From: SZAS-103 sp038226665
Lineage (GTDB): Bacteria > Pseudomonadota > Gammaproteobacteria > Xanthomonadales > Xanthomonadaceae
DNA length: 64,000 bases
Assembly (NCBI GenBank): GCA_038226665.1
Contig: JBBRQI010000003.1
Coordinates: 114,176-178,175 of the forward strand
Direction of reading: 5' to 3'
Shown here: positions 36,801 through 43,240 of the stretch, piece by piece
Layout of the letters: each line of letters opens with the position of its first letter
Numbering within the stretch: position 1 is the stretch's first letter
Notes under the pieces: model-generated
Seen by the model: the letters and a program-made list of their open reading frames with translations, nothing else
Databases searched by the model: none
Told to the model about the DNA's origin: nothing
Made by a program: the position numbers and the translations under genes

Positions 36801-37235
36801 GGTCGACGGATTGAAGCGCAGCAGCACCGGTGCCGATACATCGAGCGGCAACTGCAATGTCTGCAGCTTGTCGCGCACGTCGATGCTGGCCTGGTCCATG
36901 TCGGTACCCCAGGCGAACTCGAGCACCACGTCGCTCTGCCCGGTTTGCGAGGTCGAACTGAGCTTGCGCAGACCCTTGACGACGCCGGCCGCTTCCTCGA
37001 CCGGCTGGGTGACCAGGGTTTCGATCTCGGTCGGCGCCGCGCCGGTGTACTGCGTGCGCACCGTGAGCGTCGGGTAGCTCAGGTCAGGCAGTAATCCGAC
37101 CTTGAGGTCGAACAGCGCGATCATGCCGAACAGCACGAAGGTAAAGGTCACCATCGCGACCGTGACGCGGCGCCGTGTCGAGAATCCGATCAACCCGCCT
37201 GCCAGCGGGCGAGACGTTGGCGATGGTGGCTCCAT
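33822..37235 (-). CDS. RND efflux permease subunit (first of two)
   Basis: 1137 residues, longer than AcrB (about 1050). The extra length is mainly a cytoplasmic linker near residues 530-600 (KSKAPLSFGEQQADLQQQPKGRMG...) between the two halves and an insertion near residue 160 (KAGAAADTTKDADAANAP). Helix 4 keeps the Asp-Asp pair in GLVVDDSIVVLES. It overlaps the adaptor stop by one base (37235) and the second permease start by 4 nt, so all three are one operon. It may form mixed trimers with the second permease, as MdtB and MdtC do. Confidence 0.93.
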   Translation of the reverse strand: MEPPSPTSRPLAGGLIGFSTRRRVTVAMVTFTFVLFGMIALFDLKVGLLPDLSYPTLTVRTQYTGAAPTEIETLVTQPVEEAAGVVKGLRKLSSTSQTGQSDVVLEFAWGTDMDQASIDVRDKLQTLQLPLDVSAPVLLRFNPSTEPIMRLVLTRKAGAAADTTKDADAANAPQTDLMRKAELMRMRRYAEDQLKKRLEPVTGVAAVKVGGGLEDEVEVAIDQESLAQHKMSIAQVIDRLGQENVNISGGRIEEGTQRYLVRTVNQFTNLDQMRELLIANQDGVPIRLRDVATVSQGYKDREAIIRLGGQEAVELAIYKEGDANTVSVATAVKATLETLKKELPYGTELTTIQDQSIFIQSALHEVRNEALLGGLFAILIIFFFLHDGWSTFVIGLSLPVSIVATFFFMGRLGLNLNVMSLSGLALATGLVVDDSIVVLESIAKARERGLGILDAAITGTREVSMAVVASTLTTVSVFFPLVFVQGVAGQLFKDQALTVSIALMISLAVSLTLIPMLSSLKSKAPLSFGEQQADLQQQPKGRMGRIAAGTGKAVRATTSGGLFGVSLAITTVARVFVRYVGRFLTRVGTLVLVPYNWGAARYQKMLPSALRHPMLVLGGAAAAFVMALLIASTLGTDLIPQFAQDRFELTAKLPAGTQLRETDALVAAIEGKHGKDQGVQALYGVSGTGTRLDANPTESGENVAKLDVIMGEGMTKASEARETEAMRATMQSYPDVQIKFGRPQIFSFAAPLEIELRGQDLDKVAKAGRKLTALMQDSPHFADIKSTVEEGFPEVQIRFDQDRAAALGLTTRQVADQVVRKIRGEVATRYSFRDRKIDVLVRAQQADRSSIESIRKIIVNPESVHPITLDAVADVVATVGPSEIHRVDQVRVAIVSANLRNIDLGTAVKEVNDLVAKNPLGADVRMHIGGEGEELDASIKSLLFAFGLAIFLVYLVMASQFESLLHPFVILFTIPLAIVGAVLALWMDRSPISIVVFIGMILLVGIVVKNAILLVDKVNQLREQGVTKREAIHQGATSRLRPIVMTTLTALFGFAPLAFFGGDGAEVRAPMAITVIGGLLVSTLLTLVVIPVMYDLLDRSSDARWRERGLRAAAAHAAGTRADVHLGGDAGMETTQS

Positions 37236-38467
37236 CAGTGCTTCGCCACGCTGGTGCCGGCGTCGGTGGGCGAACTGGCAGCCGCGTCACCGATCACTTC
37301 GACCTTGGCGCCGTCGCGGATCGCGACCTTGCCGGCAGTCACGACCTGATCGCCTTCGGTCAATCCGGAACGCACTTCGGCGAGTTCGCCATCGACGTAG
37401 CCGAGCTTGAGTGACACGCGCACGGCTTTGCCATTGCGCACGGCGTAAACCGCAGGCTCGCCCTCGTCTTCAAGCAATGCCACGCGCGGGATCGTCAGCG
37501 CATCGGTGCGGCTGTCATAGACAATGCCGATCCGGCCGAACATGCCCGACTTCAAGCCGCCGTCGCCGGAGAACGCGCAAACCACGCGGAATGTGCCACT
37601 GGCGGAATCCACGACCGGGCTGATGCGATCGATCTTGCCGGTGAACTGCTTGCCGGCGACTGCATCGACTTGCATGGTCACGGCAAGACCGGTCTTCATC
37701 GTCGCGAGATTGCGTTCGGGCACGCTGAGCACGGCTTCGAGGCGACTGTCGTCGACGATGCGGAACAGTGGTGCGTTCAGCGCGACCAGGTTGCCCTGCT
37801 TGACCATGCGTTGCGCGACGACGCCGGAGATCGGCGCGGTGATCGTCGTGTACGACAATTCGAGTTGTGCGATATGCAATGCGGCGCGCGCACTTTCGAG
37901 GTCGTAGCGGATCTGATCGTTCGCTTCGGTGCTGACCAGTTTGGCCGCGACCATTTTTTGCGAACGCTCGTAATTACTCTCAAGTTTGCGCACTGCGGCA
38001 GCGGCTTGCTCGACCTGCAGGCGCTGATGCTCGTTGTCCAGCCGCGCAAGCACTTGGCCCTTGTGCACGCGCTGGCCTTCCTCGGTGAGAATCTCGAGCA
38101 CGATGCCCGAAGCCTTGGACACGACCTGCGCTTCGCCCGGCGCATCCAGCGACGCGGTGCCGCTGTAGCTGGCGGCGATCGGCCGACGCGCGACTTTCGC
38201 GACCTCGACCGGCACGGCGGTGTCCTGCTTCTTGCCATCCTTCCCATCCTTGCCAGCGTCCTTGTCCGTGGAGCTTTTGTCGTCGGAATTGGACGAGGCC
38301 TGCGCAGCCTTGGCATCGGTGGCATTGCCCTTGCACGCTGGCAACGCCAGAACGAGGGCGATCATTGCAGGCGCGAGGATCGACAATGCAAGGCTGCGCC
38401 GCAGCGCACTGGAAGCCAGTTGCGAGGTCGATTCGGATTGATTCGTGGCGGATCGTGTGGGCTTCAT
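37235..38467 (-). CDS. RND efflux periplasmic adaptor (membrane fusion) lipoprotein
   Basis: 410 residues from ATG 38465-38467; an upstream TTG would add five residues. A hydrophobic signal ends in lipobox ALPAC (Cys45), then a Ser/Asp/Lys-rich linker (residues about 50-85). The adaptor body follows, with the barrel-sandwich segment IVLEILTEEGQRVHKGQVLARLD, a helical hairpin and a beta-barrel domain (GKIDRISPVVDSASGTFRVV). It joins the permeases to an outer-membrane channel encoded elsewhere. Gene order adaptor-permease-permease mirrors mdtABC. Confidence 0.93.
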   Translation of the reverse strand: MKPTRSATNQSESTSQLASSALRRSLALSILAPAMIALVLALPACKGNATDAKAAQASSNSDDKSSTDKDAGKDGKDGKKQDTAVPVEVAKVARRPIAASYSGTASLDAPGEAQVVSKASGIVLEILTEEGQRVHKGQVLARLDNEHQRLQVEQAAAAVRKLESNYERSQKMVAAKLVSTEANDQIRYDLESARAALHIAQLELSYTTITAPISGVVAQRMVKQGNLVALNAPLFRIVDDSRLEAVLSVPERNLATMKTGLAVTMQVDAVAGKQFTGKIDRISPVVDSASGTFRVVCAFSGDGGLKSGMFGRIGIVYDSRTDALTIPRVALLEDEGEPAVYAVRNGKAVRVSLKLGYVDGELAEVRSGLTEGDQVVTAGKVAIRDGAKVEVIGDAAASSPTDAGTSVAKH

Positions 38468-38491
38468 CGTGGCCTGTATCAAGCTGGTTAT

Positions 38492-38515
38492 GGTGTTGTA
38501 TCTAAGTATAACACC
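38492..38515. promoter_or_regulatory. Palindromic operator candidate upstream of the efflux operon
   Basis: A 24-nt imperfect palindrome has arms GGTGTTGTA (38492-38500) and TATAACACC (38507-38515); they differ from perfect symmetry at one position. On the minus strand it contains TATACT, a good -10 box for the adaptor gene, with no clear -35. This layout is typical of repressor sites (TetR or MarR family) for efflux operons, but no regulator gene lies nearby. Confidence 0.55.
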
Positions 38516-38520
38516 TAATG

Positions 38521-38786
38521 CGCCCGGACGATCCCGAGCGTGCCGAAGTGTCTCTCAAGTGAATGTGCTTTCGCCCCTGCGTGAAGTCACGATGACCCAT
38601 GGCATGGGCATCATTCCTGTCGTGCCGATACGACACGTCGAACAATGCAGAGGTTCCACTGCGTCCTTCGTGTTCCCACCTGATTGAGTCGACCAAGAGC
38701 AAGAAGGTTGCAACCGCATGCGTCCGATTGTCTTGATGATCAATACACTTCGTCGGCTTGTCGGGCGTTCTGAAACAGCGCGGACT
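38521..38786. other. Intergenic stretch without recognisable gene
   Basis: This is the larger part of the 361-nt divergent gap between the efflux adaptor and the cytochrome genes. It contains one imperfect palindrome around ATGACCCATGGCATGGGCAT (38592-38611) and open frames with no coding character. I see no RNA gene in it. Confidence 0.4.
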
Positions 38787-38791
38787 CACGC

Positions 38792-38797
38792 TATACT
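38792..38797 (+). promoter_or_regulatory. Predicted -10 element of the cytochrome operon
   Basis: TATACT, 32 nt before the start codon of the first cytochrome gene. A weak -35 (TTCTGA) lies 18 nt upstream. Confidence 0.4.
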
Positions 38798-38828
38798 TTG
38801 CCCCTCGCCAAAGCCGACGATGCCAGCA

Positions 38829-39164
38829 ATGAAGAAACCAGCCCTGATGCTCGTAGTCACCACCATGCTGGCCATCGCCAGCACGTCCGTCTTCGCCAAG
38901 GGCGATCCGGTCGAAGGCAAGAAGCTGGTCTACACCTGCACCGGCTGCCACGGCATCGACGGGTACAAGAATGCGTATCCGAATTACCACGTACCCAGGC
39001 TCGGCGGTCAGAACGAGCAATACATCATCAATGCGTTGACCGAATACAAAAAGGGCGAGCGCGCGCATCCAACGATGCGTGCCCAGGCCGAAAGTTTCTC
39101 GGACAAGGACATCGCCAACATCGCGGCCTACCTGGCCAGCATCGGCACGGAGGGCGAGAAGTGA
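38829..39164 (+). CDS. Small c-type cytochrome (c4/c553-like), first of a pair
   Basis: 111 residues from ATG 38829 (an ATG at 38820 is also possible). A signal peptide ends at about VFA (residue 23). The haem-binding CTGCH is at 37-41, and the probable distal ligand Met is in HPTMRAQAE. One haem per chain, class I fold of the c553/c4 half type. It probably carries electrons in the periplasm. Its stop overlaps the GTG start of the second cytochrome by 4 nt. Confidence 0.88.
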   Translation: MKKPALMLVVTTMLAIASTSVFAKGDPVEGKKLVYTCTGCHGIDGYKNAYPNYHVPRLGGQNEQYIINALTEYKKGERAHPTMRAQAESFSDKDIANIAAYLASIGTEGEK

Positions 39165-39523
39165 GCCTCTCTTCGATCAAGCCATCGACGATCTCCCTGG
39201 TCGCAGCCGCACTGCTGTTGGCGTTCGCCGGCAATGCCTCTGCCAAGGGCGACGCCACTGCCGGTGCGAACAAGGCCAAGCCTTGCACGGCATGCCATGG
39301 GACGGATGGCAATGCGACCCAGGACCAGCAATATCCACGCCTCGCCGGCCAGTACGCCGATTACATCGCGCGCGCACTGCATGAATACAAGAACGGCGAG
39401 CGCAACAACTCGATCATGAAAGGCATGGACGCGCCGCTGAGCGATCAGGACATCGACGACATCGCCGCTTACTTCGCATCGCAGCCGGGCAAACTGCACG
39501 ATTTGAGCCACATGAAAAAGTAA
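39161..39523 (+). CDS. Small c-type cytochrome (c4/c553-like), second of a pair
   Basis: 120 residues from GTG 39161, chosen because GTGA overlaps the preceding stop and gives a proper signal peptide (ending GNASA at about residue 28). Haem motif CTACH is at 42-46, and Met ligand candidates are in NSIMKGMDAPL. It resembles the first cytochrome in the spacing KKGERAHPTM versus KNGERNNSIM. Together the pair resembles a split dihaem cytochrome c4. The partner oxidase is not in the window. Confidence 0.88.
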   Translation: MSLSSIKPSTISLVAAALLLAFAGNASAKGDATAGANKAKPCTACHGTDGNATQDQQYPRLAGQYADYIARALHEYKNGERNNSIMKGMDAPLSDQDIDDIAAYFASQPGKLHDLSHMKK

Positions 39524-39554
39524 GCGCCGGGTCTGGATTCAGAAAGCCACGAAG

Positions 39555-39580
39555 ACCCCGCGCAATGCGGGGTTTTGTTT
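39555..39580 (+). terminator. Intrinsic terminator after the cytochrome pair
   Basis: ACCCCGC (39555-39561) pairs with GCGGGGT (39567-39573) around GCAAT, followed by TTTGTTTG. It lies 31 nt past the second cytochrome stop and just before the end of the convergent gene. Confidence 0.8.
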
Positions 39581-39597
39581 GTTTCCGGCAAACACAG

Positions 39598-40422
39598 TCA
39601 ATGGCCCTGGCAGTTTCTTTCGTAGCGATCTCCTGCCTGCTCGCGTTCCTTCGCGCTCGCATTCAGATCGACCGTGTCCAGCACGATGTCTTCGCATGGA
39701 TCGGTGCTCCGGTCGCTGGTTCGCATGCCGCGATCCGGAGCGGTCAGCATGATTCCATTCTGATCGGGCCGCGCGGCAACTCCACCGATCAATCCGCTGA
39801 CGACGCGAGCGGCCGTATTGACGGCTTCCTCAGGGCTCGGATCATCGCGCACATGGAAATCCGGCGAGTTCTTGCGCGCAGCGCCTGGCAGCATCCAGTC
39901 CGCTGATCGATGCGCCAGCAAATCGCGTGGAGGATTCGACGCTGGTGCAGTCGGCACCACGAGTTTGCCATCCGCGCCATAAAGCAGCGCTTTAGGTGAC
40001 TCAGCGACCATGGGAACCGGGACGATACGCGGCGTGATCGTGACGGCCTGCAGGACGTCGGTACGCGCAGCAAAGCGTTGTGGCACCGGTGCTGCACGCT
40101 GCTGGGGAGCAACTGGCGGCGCGATGTCCGGCTTCGGCGCGGCAAGCGCAGGCTGTCGCTCGATGAAGGTGATTTGCAGTGGCGCGGTTTCGCGTGTGTG
40201 CACAAAACCTGACGGCTGCATCGCAGCGCGCAGTACTAGAAGCATCAACACATGCAGCAGCGCGATGCCGATCAAGATCAACGTGCGTTGTCCCGTCGTT
40301 TCACCATCGGTTGTCGAAGATGCGGCTGGGCGCAGGCGGCGCAAGGATGCGCGCAACGCATGGTTCGGTGCAGGTTCGCCAGCGGCGAGATCCCGGAATG
40401 CGTCGATGCTTGCCAAGCGCAC
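39598..40422 (-). CDS. Hypothetical single-pass membrane protein, TonB-like layout
   Basis: 274 residues. A cytoplasmic N-terminus of about 45 residues is followed by one membrane helix (ILIGIALLHVLMLLVLRAA), then a proline- and alanine-rich stretch (PALAAPKPDIAPPVAPQQ...) and a polar C-terminus ending PCEDIVLDTVDLNASAKEREQ. The layout (basic N-terminus, one helix, Pro-rich spacer) recalls TonB-like or periplasmic anchoring proteins, but the typical TonB C-terminal domain is not visible. I do not recognise the family. Confidence 0.65.
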   Translation of the reverse strand: MRLASIDAFRDLAAGEPAPNHALRASLRRLRPAASSTTDGETTGQRTLILIGIALLHVLMLLVLRAAMQPSGFVHTRETAPLQITFIERQPALAAPKPDIAPPVAPQQRAAPVPQRFAARTDVLQAVTITPRIVPVPMVAESPKALLYGADGKLVVPTAPASNPPRDLLAHRSADWMLPGAARKNSPDFHVRDDPSPEEAVNTAARVVSGLIGGVAARPDQNGIMLTAPDRGMRTSDRSTDPCEDIVLDTVDLNASAKEREQAGDRYERNCQGH

Positions 40423-40520
40423 GATCCTGCCGAAAGTTGCGGCAGGCTAGCGTGCGGCCGCGAAAAATCCGGTTAAGCGAAGAAAGTTTTCGCACAGGTC
40501 ATGCGTGGCGTCGAAACGGA

Positions 40521-41126
40521 TCATGCAATCCTTTTCATGTACGGCGCTGCGCCCGTGGCGTGGTCGGTCGCGTCGCGGATCGCGGTGAGTTGCGGCAATT
40601 TCGACAGCAGGGTTTTCTCGATGCCATTCTTCAACGTAACATCGACCATGCCGCAGCCATGGCAGCCGCCGCCGAAGCGCAGCACCGCGGCGTTGTCTAC
40701 GGTGATCGTTTCCAGCGACACGCGGCCGCCGTGCGAGGCGAGTTGCGGATTGATCTCGGTGTCGAGCAGGTAGCGCACCTGTTCGGCAAGATCGGAATCG
40801 GCATCGGGCGGCGCCCCCTTCAATTTCGGCGCGCGGATGTTGAGCTGGCCGCCGCCGGCCGCTTCGATGAAATCGACGCGCGCGCCCTCGAAATAAGGGG
40901 CGCTGGCCGCATCGACATACAGCGCGAAGCCTTCGCATTGCAGCATCCATTCGTCGCCGATCAGTTCGCCCTTATCGCAGAATGCAAGCCGCGCATCGGC
41001 TTTCGGCGTGCCCGGATTCACGGCGCTCAGAGCGATGCCATCGGCGTCGCCGCCCTGCGCCGCGAACAGGCGGGCGAAGTGGCGCTGGGCGGAAGGAGTG
41101 AGTTCAAGCAGGTCAAGTTCGCTCAT
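40521..41126 (-). CDS. nfuA: Iron-sulfur cluster carrier NfuA
   Basis: 201 residues. The N-terminal A-type-like domain (residues 1-100) is degenerate, as in NfuA. The C-terminal Nfu domain holds the cluster-binding CHGC (Cys155, Cys158) in GGGCHGCGMVDVTL. NfuA delivers 4Fe-4S clusters to client enzymes and helps under oxidative stress. It is divergent from the pterin dehydratase gene with 41 nt between starts. Confidence 0.95.
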   Translation of the reverse strand: MSELDLLELTPSAQRHFARLFAAQGGDADGIALSAVNPGTPKADARLAFCDKGELIGDEWMLQCEGFALYVDAASAPYFEGARVDFIEAAGGGQLNIRAPKLKGAPPDADSDLAEQVRYLLDTEINPQLASHGGRVSLETITVDNAAVLRFGGGCHGCGMVDVTLKNGIEKTLLSKLPQLTAIRDATDHATGAAPYMKRIA

Positions 41127-41167
41127 GGCGCTATTCTACGCTGCCACCCGCTACCGGAAGAAACGCC

Positions 41168-41563
41168 ATGTCAGCCAAGGCCACGAAGACCGAGAAGCCT
41201 GCAAAGCCTGAAAAGGCCGCCACATCTCCGTTGCACGATGCCCATTGCAAGCCGCTCAAGGGCACCGAGAACAAACTCTCTGCGACCGACATCAAAACGC
41301 TGTTGAAGGGATTTCCTGGCTGGAAGTTGATCGACAAGGGCGAGGCCATCGAGAAGACGTACACATTCAAGAACTACTACCGCACCCTCGCCTTCGTGAA
41401 CGCGCTGGCGTTCATCGCACATCGCGAAGACCACCATCCCGACCTCGGCGTGCACTATGACAAAGTCGCTGTGCGTTACTCGACCCACGATGTGGGCGGG
41501 TTGTCGATGAATGATTTCATCTCTGCGGCAAAGGCCGAACTGCTGAATGCGAACGCAGCGTAA
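41168..41563 (+). CDS. phhB: 4a-hydroxytetrahydrobiopterin dehydratase (pterin-4a-carbinolamine dehydratase)
   Basis: 131 residues. A Lys/Ala/Pro-rich N-terminal extension of about 20 residues (SAKATKTEKPAKPEKAA) precedes the compact PCD domain (residues about 35-127). Its active site is in HREDHHPDLGVHY, followed by YSTHDVGGLS. The enzyme recycles tetrahydropterin after phenylalanine hydroxylation, but no phenylalanine hydroxylase gene is nearby. The extension is unusual for the family. Confidence 0.92.
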   Translation: MSAKATKTEKPAKPEKAATSPLHDAHCKPLKGTENKLSATDIKTLLKGFPGWKLIDKGEAIEKTYTFKNYYRTLAFVNALAFIAHREDHHPDLGVHYDKVAVRYSTHDVGGLSMNDFISAAKAELLNANAA

Positions 41564-41599
41564 CGCGCGGGCCTTCCCTGCGCGTTACTTGTTGAACCA

Positions 41600-42616
41600 C
41601 TACTTCCGTACCAGCTCGACGCGCCTGTTCTTCGCGCGATCCGCATCGTTGTCGTTGGCAACGACAGGTTTGCTGTCGCCGTAACCCTTGGCCGTCAGGC
41701 GCACGGCGGCGATGCCTTTGGCGATCAAGGCTGCGCGCACGGCGTCGGCGCGATGCTGCGACAACGCAAGGTTTGCTGCCGATGCGCCGACGTTGTCGGT
41801 ATGCCCGCCGATCTCGATTTTCAGTTCCGCATGCGCGGCCAGCGCCTTGGCCACCTGCGCGATCGCATCGGTCGATTCGGGCTTGAGCGTGGCGTTGCCG
41901 GTATCGAAATAGACGTTGTTCAACGCGATCTTGCCGTCGTTCTCCAGCGCCTTGGCGATCGCGTCGGAATCGACCTTGACCATGCTGCTGCCCATCGCCT
42001 TGGTCTGGACGACTTCGACTTCCGTCATCGCGCGGTTCTGCAGGTCGTTGAGCACGCCGGAGGTGCCTAGCGCGGTGAACACGTCCACATAGATGTCGCC
42101 CGCATCGCTTTTTTTCAACGCTGCGAAATAGCGCTGTTCATCGGTAGCCGACAATGCGTACGCGACCGAGGTCGCATGGCCGAAATCCCGCGTGTTGCGC
42201 AGGTTCTTCGCAAAGGTCGAGAACGTGCCGTCGGTTCCGCATTCGGTCTTGTCGCATTTGAACAGGATGCTGAAACCGGCCTCGGTCAGTGATTGCTCGT
42301 AATTGCGTTCGATCTCCAACGTTCCGACCTCGGCCGGCGCGACGTAGAGGATGCGCGTGAGCGCACCTTCGACCTTCTTCGATGCTTCCCACAACTTGCC
42401 GGCGTCGTCGCCCTCGTAGGCCTTGCCGGTGGGGATTTCCGCATCGTCGTATTTCTTGCTGATGTAACCGATGATCCTCGAGTCCTTGAAACGCAGCACC
42501 AGAGGATGATCCCTGCTGCCCGGAAAGTCCTTGCTGCCGGGCGCATCGGCAGCATTCGCGGCGATTGCGGTAACCCAAAATGAAAACATCAGAAACAGGC
42601 TGAGTGAGATCTGCAT
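41600..42616 (-). CDS. OmpA-family envelope protein with DUF4892-like N-terminal domain
   Basis: 338 residues. Signal peptide to about residue 22 (AIAANA). The N-terminal half (GSRDHPLVLRFKDSRIIGYISKKYDDAEIP...) resembles DUF4892 proteins. The C-terminal OmpA/MotB-like peptidoglycan-binding domain contains NNVYFDTGNATLKPES, GGHTDNVGAS and LALSQHRADAVRAAL. It probably tethers the envelope to the cell wall. It is divergent from the ECF sigma gene with 78 nt between starts, making it a candidate target of that sigma factor. Confidence 0.85.
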   Translation of the reverse strand: MQISLSLFLMFSFWVTAIAANAADAPGSKDFPGSRDHPLVLRFKDSRIIGYISKKYDDAEIPTGKAYEGDDAGKLWEASKKVEGALTRILYVAPAEVGTLEIERNYEQSLTEAGFSILFKCDKTECGTDGTFSTFAKNLRNTRDFGHATSVAYALSATDEQRYFAALKKSDAGDIYVDVFTALGTSGVLNDLQNRAMTEVEVVQTKAMGSSMVKVDSDAIAKALENDGKIALNNVYFDTGNATLKPESTDAIAQVAKALAAHAELKIEIGGHTDNVGASAANLALSQHRADAVRAALIAKGIAAVRLTAKGYGDSKPVVANDNDADRAKNRRVELVRK

Positions 42617-42660
42617 GACGTTGGTCCTGATGGCAATGGGAAAGGAAACGATGCCTGACT

Positions 42661-42666
42661 TACAAT
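42661..42666 (+). promoter_or_regulatory. Possible -10 element of the ECF sigma gene
   Basis: TACAAT in the 78-nt gap between the divergent OmpA-type and sigma genes; no convincing -35 box precedes it. Confidence 0.3.
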
Positions 42667-42694
42667 CCGGACATCCACCCAGATATTGGCGCCG

Positions 42695-43231
42695 ATGACC
42701 AGCTCGCCGACAGCACCTACGCCGTTGCTGGAAACTTCGGCCGAACTGATCGACTTATTGTATGCCGACCTGAAACGACTCGCGCGCCGCGAACGCGCGC
42801 GCATGGGCCGGCCTGCGACCTTGCAGACGACGGCGCTGATCCACGAAGCCTATCTCAAGATCCACAAGAATCCCGCATGGAACGACCGCGAACATTTTTT
42901 GCGCGCGGTGGCCAAGGCGATGCGTCATGTGCTGGTGGACGCGGCGCGCGCGCGATTGCGCCTGCGACGCGGTGCTGGCGAAGCAAACCTGCCGCTGGAA
43001 GCCGCTGCCGACGTGCAGGGAATGCCCGACCGCAGCGTGGTCGAACTCAACGATGCGCTGGAGCAGCTCGGCATTCTCGATCCGCGACTCGTGCAGGTCG
43101 TGGAATGCCGTTTCTTCGCAGGCTTCACCGACGAGCAGACCGCGCAGGCATTGCAGCTGAGCGACCGCACGGTCCGTCGTGACTGGGAAAAAGCACGCGC
43201 GTGGCTGTATCGGGAACTTCAGCCAGGTTGA
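42695..43231 (+). CDS. ECF43-like RNA polymerase sigma factor (kinase-linked)
   Basis: 178 residues from ATG 42695; a TTG at 42686 would add three residues. It has region 2 (residues about 15-85) and region 4 (about 115-172, with helix-turn-helix TDEQTAQALQLSDRTVRRDWEKARAWL). In normal ECF factors region 2.2 carries an acidic DAED-type motif; here it reads LQTTALIHEAYL (43-54), with threonines at 45-46. ECF43 factors such as Vibrio EcfP lack these charges and become active when a cognate Ser/Thr kinase phosphorylates the site (family knowledge). The kinase gene ends 9 nt away on the opposite strand. No anti-sigma factor is present. Confidence 0.88.
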   Translation: MTSSPTAPTPLLETSAELIDLLYADLKRLARRERARMGRPATLQTTALIHEAYLKIHKNPAWNDREHFLRAVAKAMRHVLVDAARARLRLRRGAGEANLPLEAAADVQGMPDRSVVELNDALEQLGILDPRLVQVVECRFFAGFTDEQTAQALQLSDRTVRRDWEKARAWLYRELQPG

Positions 43232-43240
43232 GCGTCGCGT

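Noticed and set aside
38718..38828. N-terminal extension of the first cytochrome
   Set aside because: The extension would put about 37 residues before a perfect signal peptide and begins upstream of the predicted promoter -10 box.
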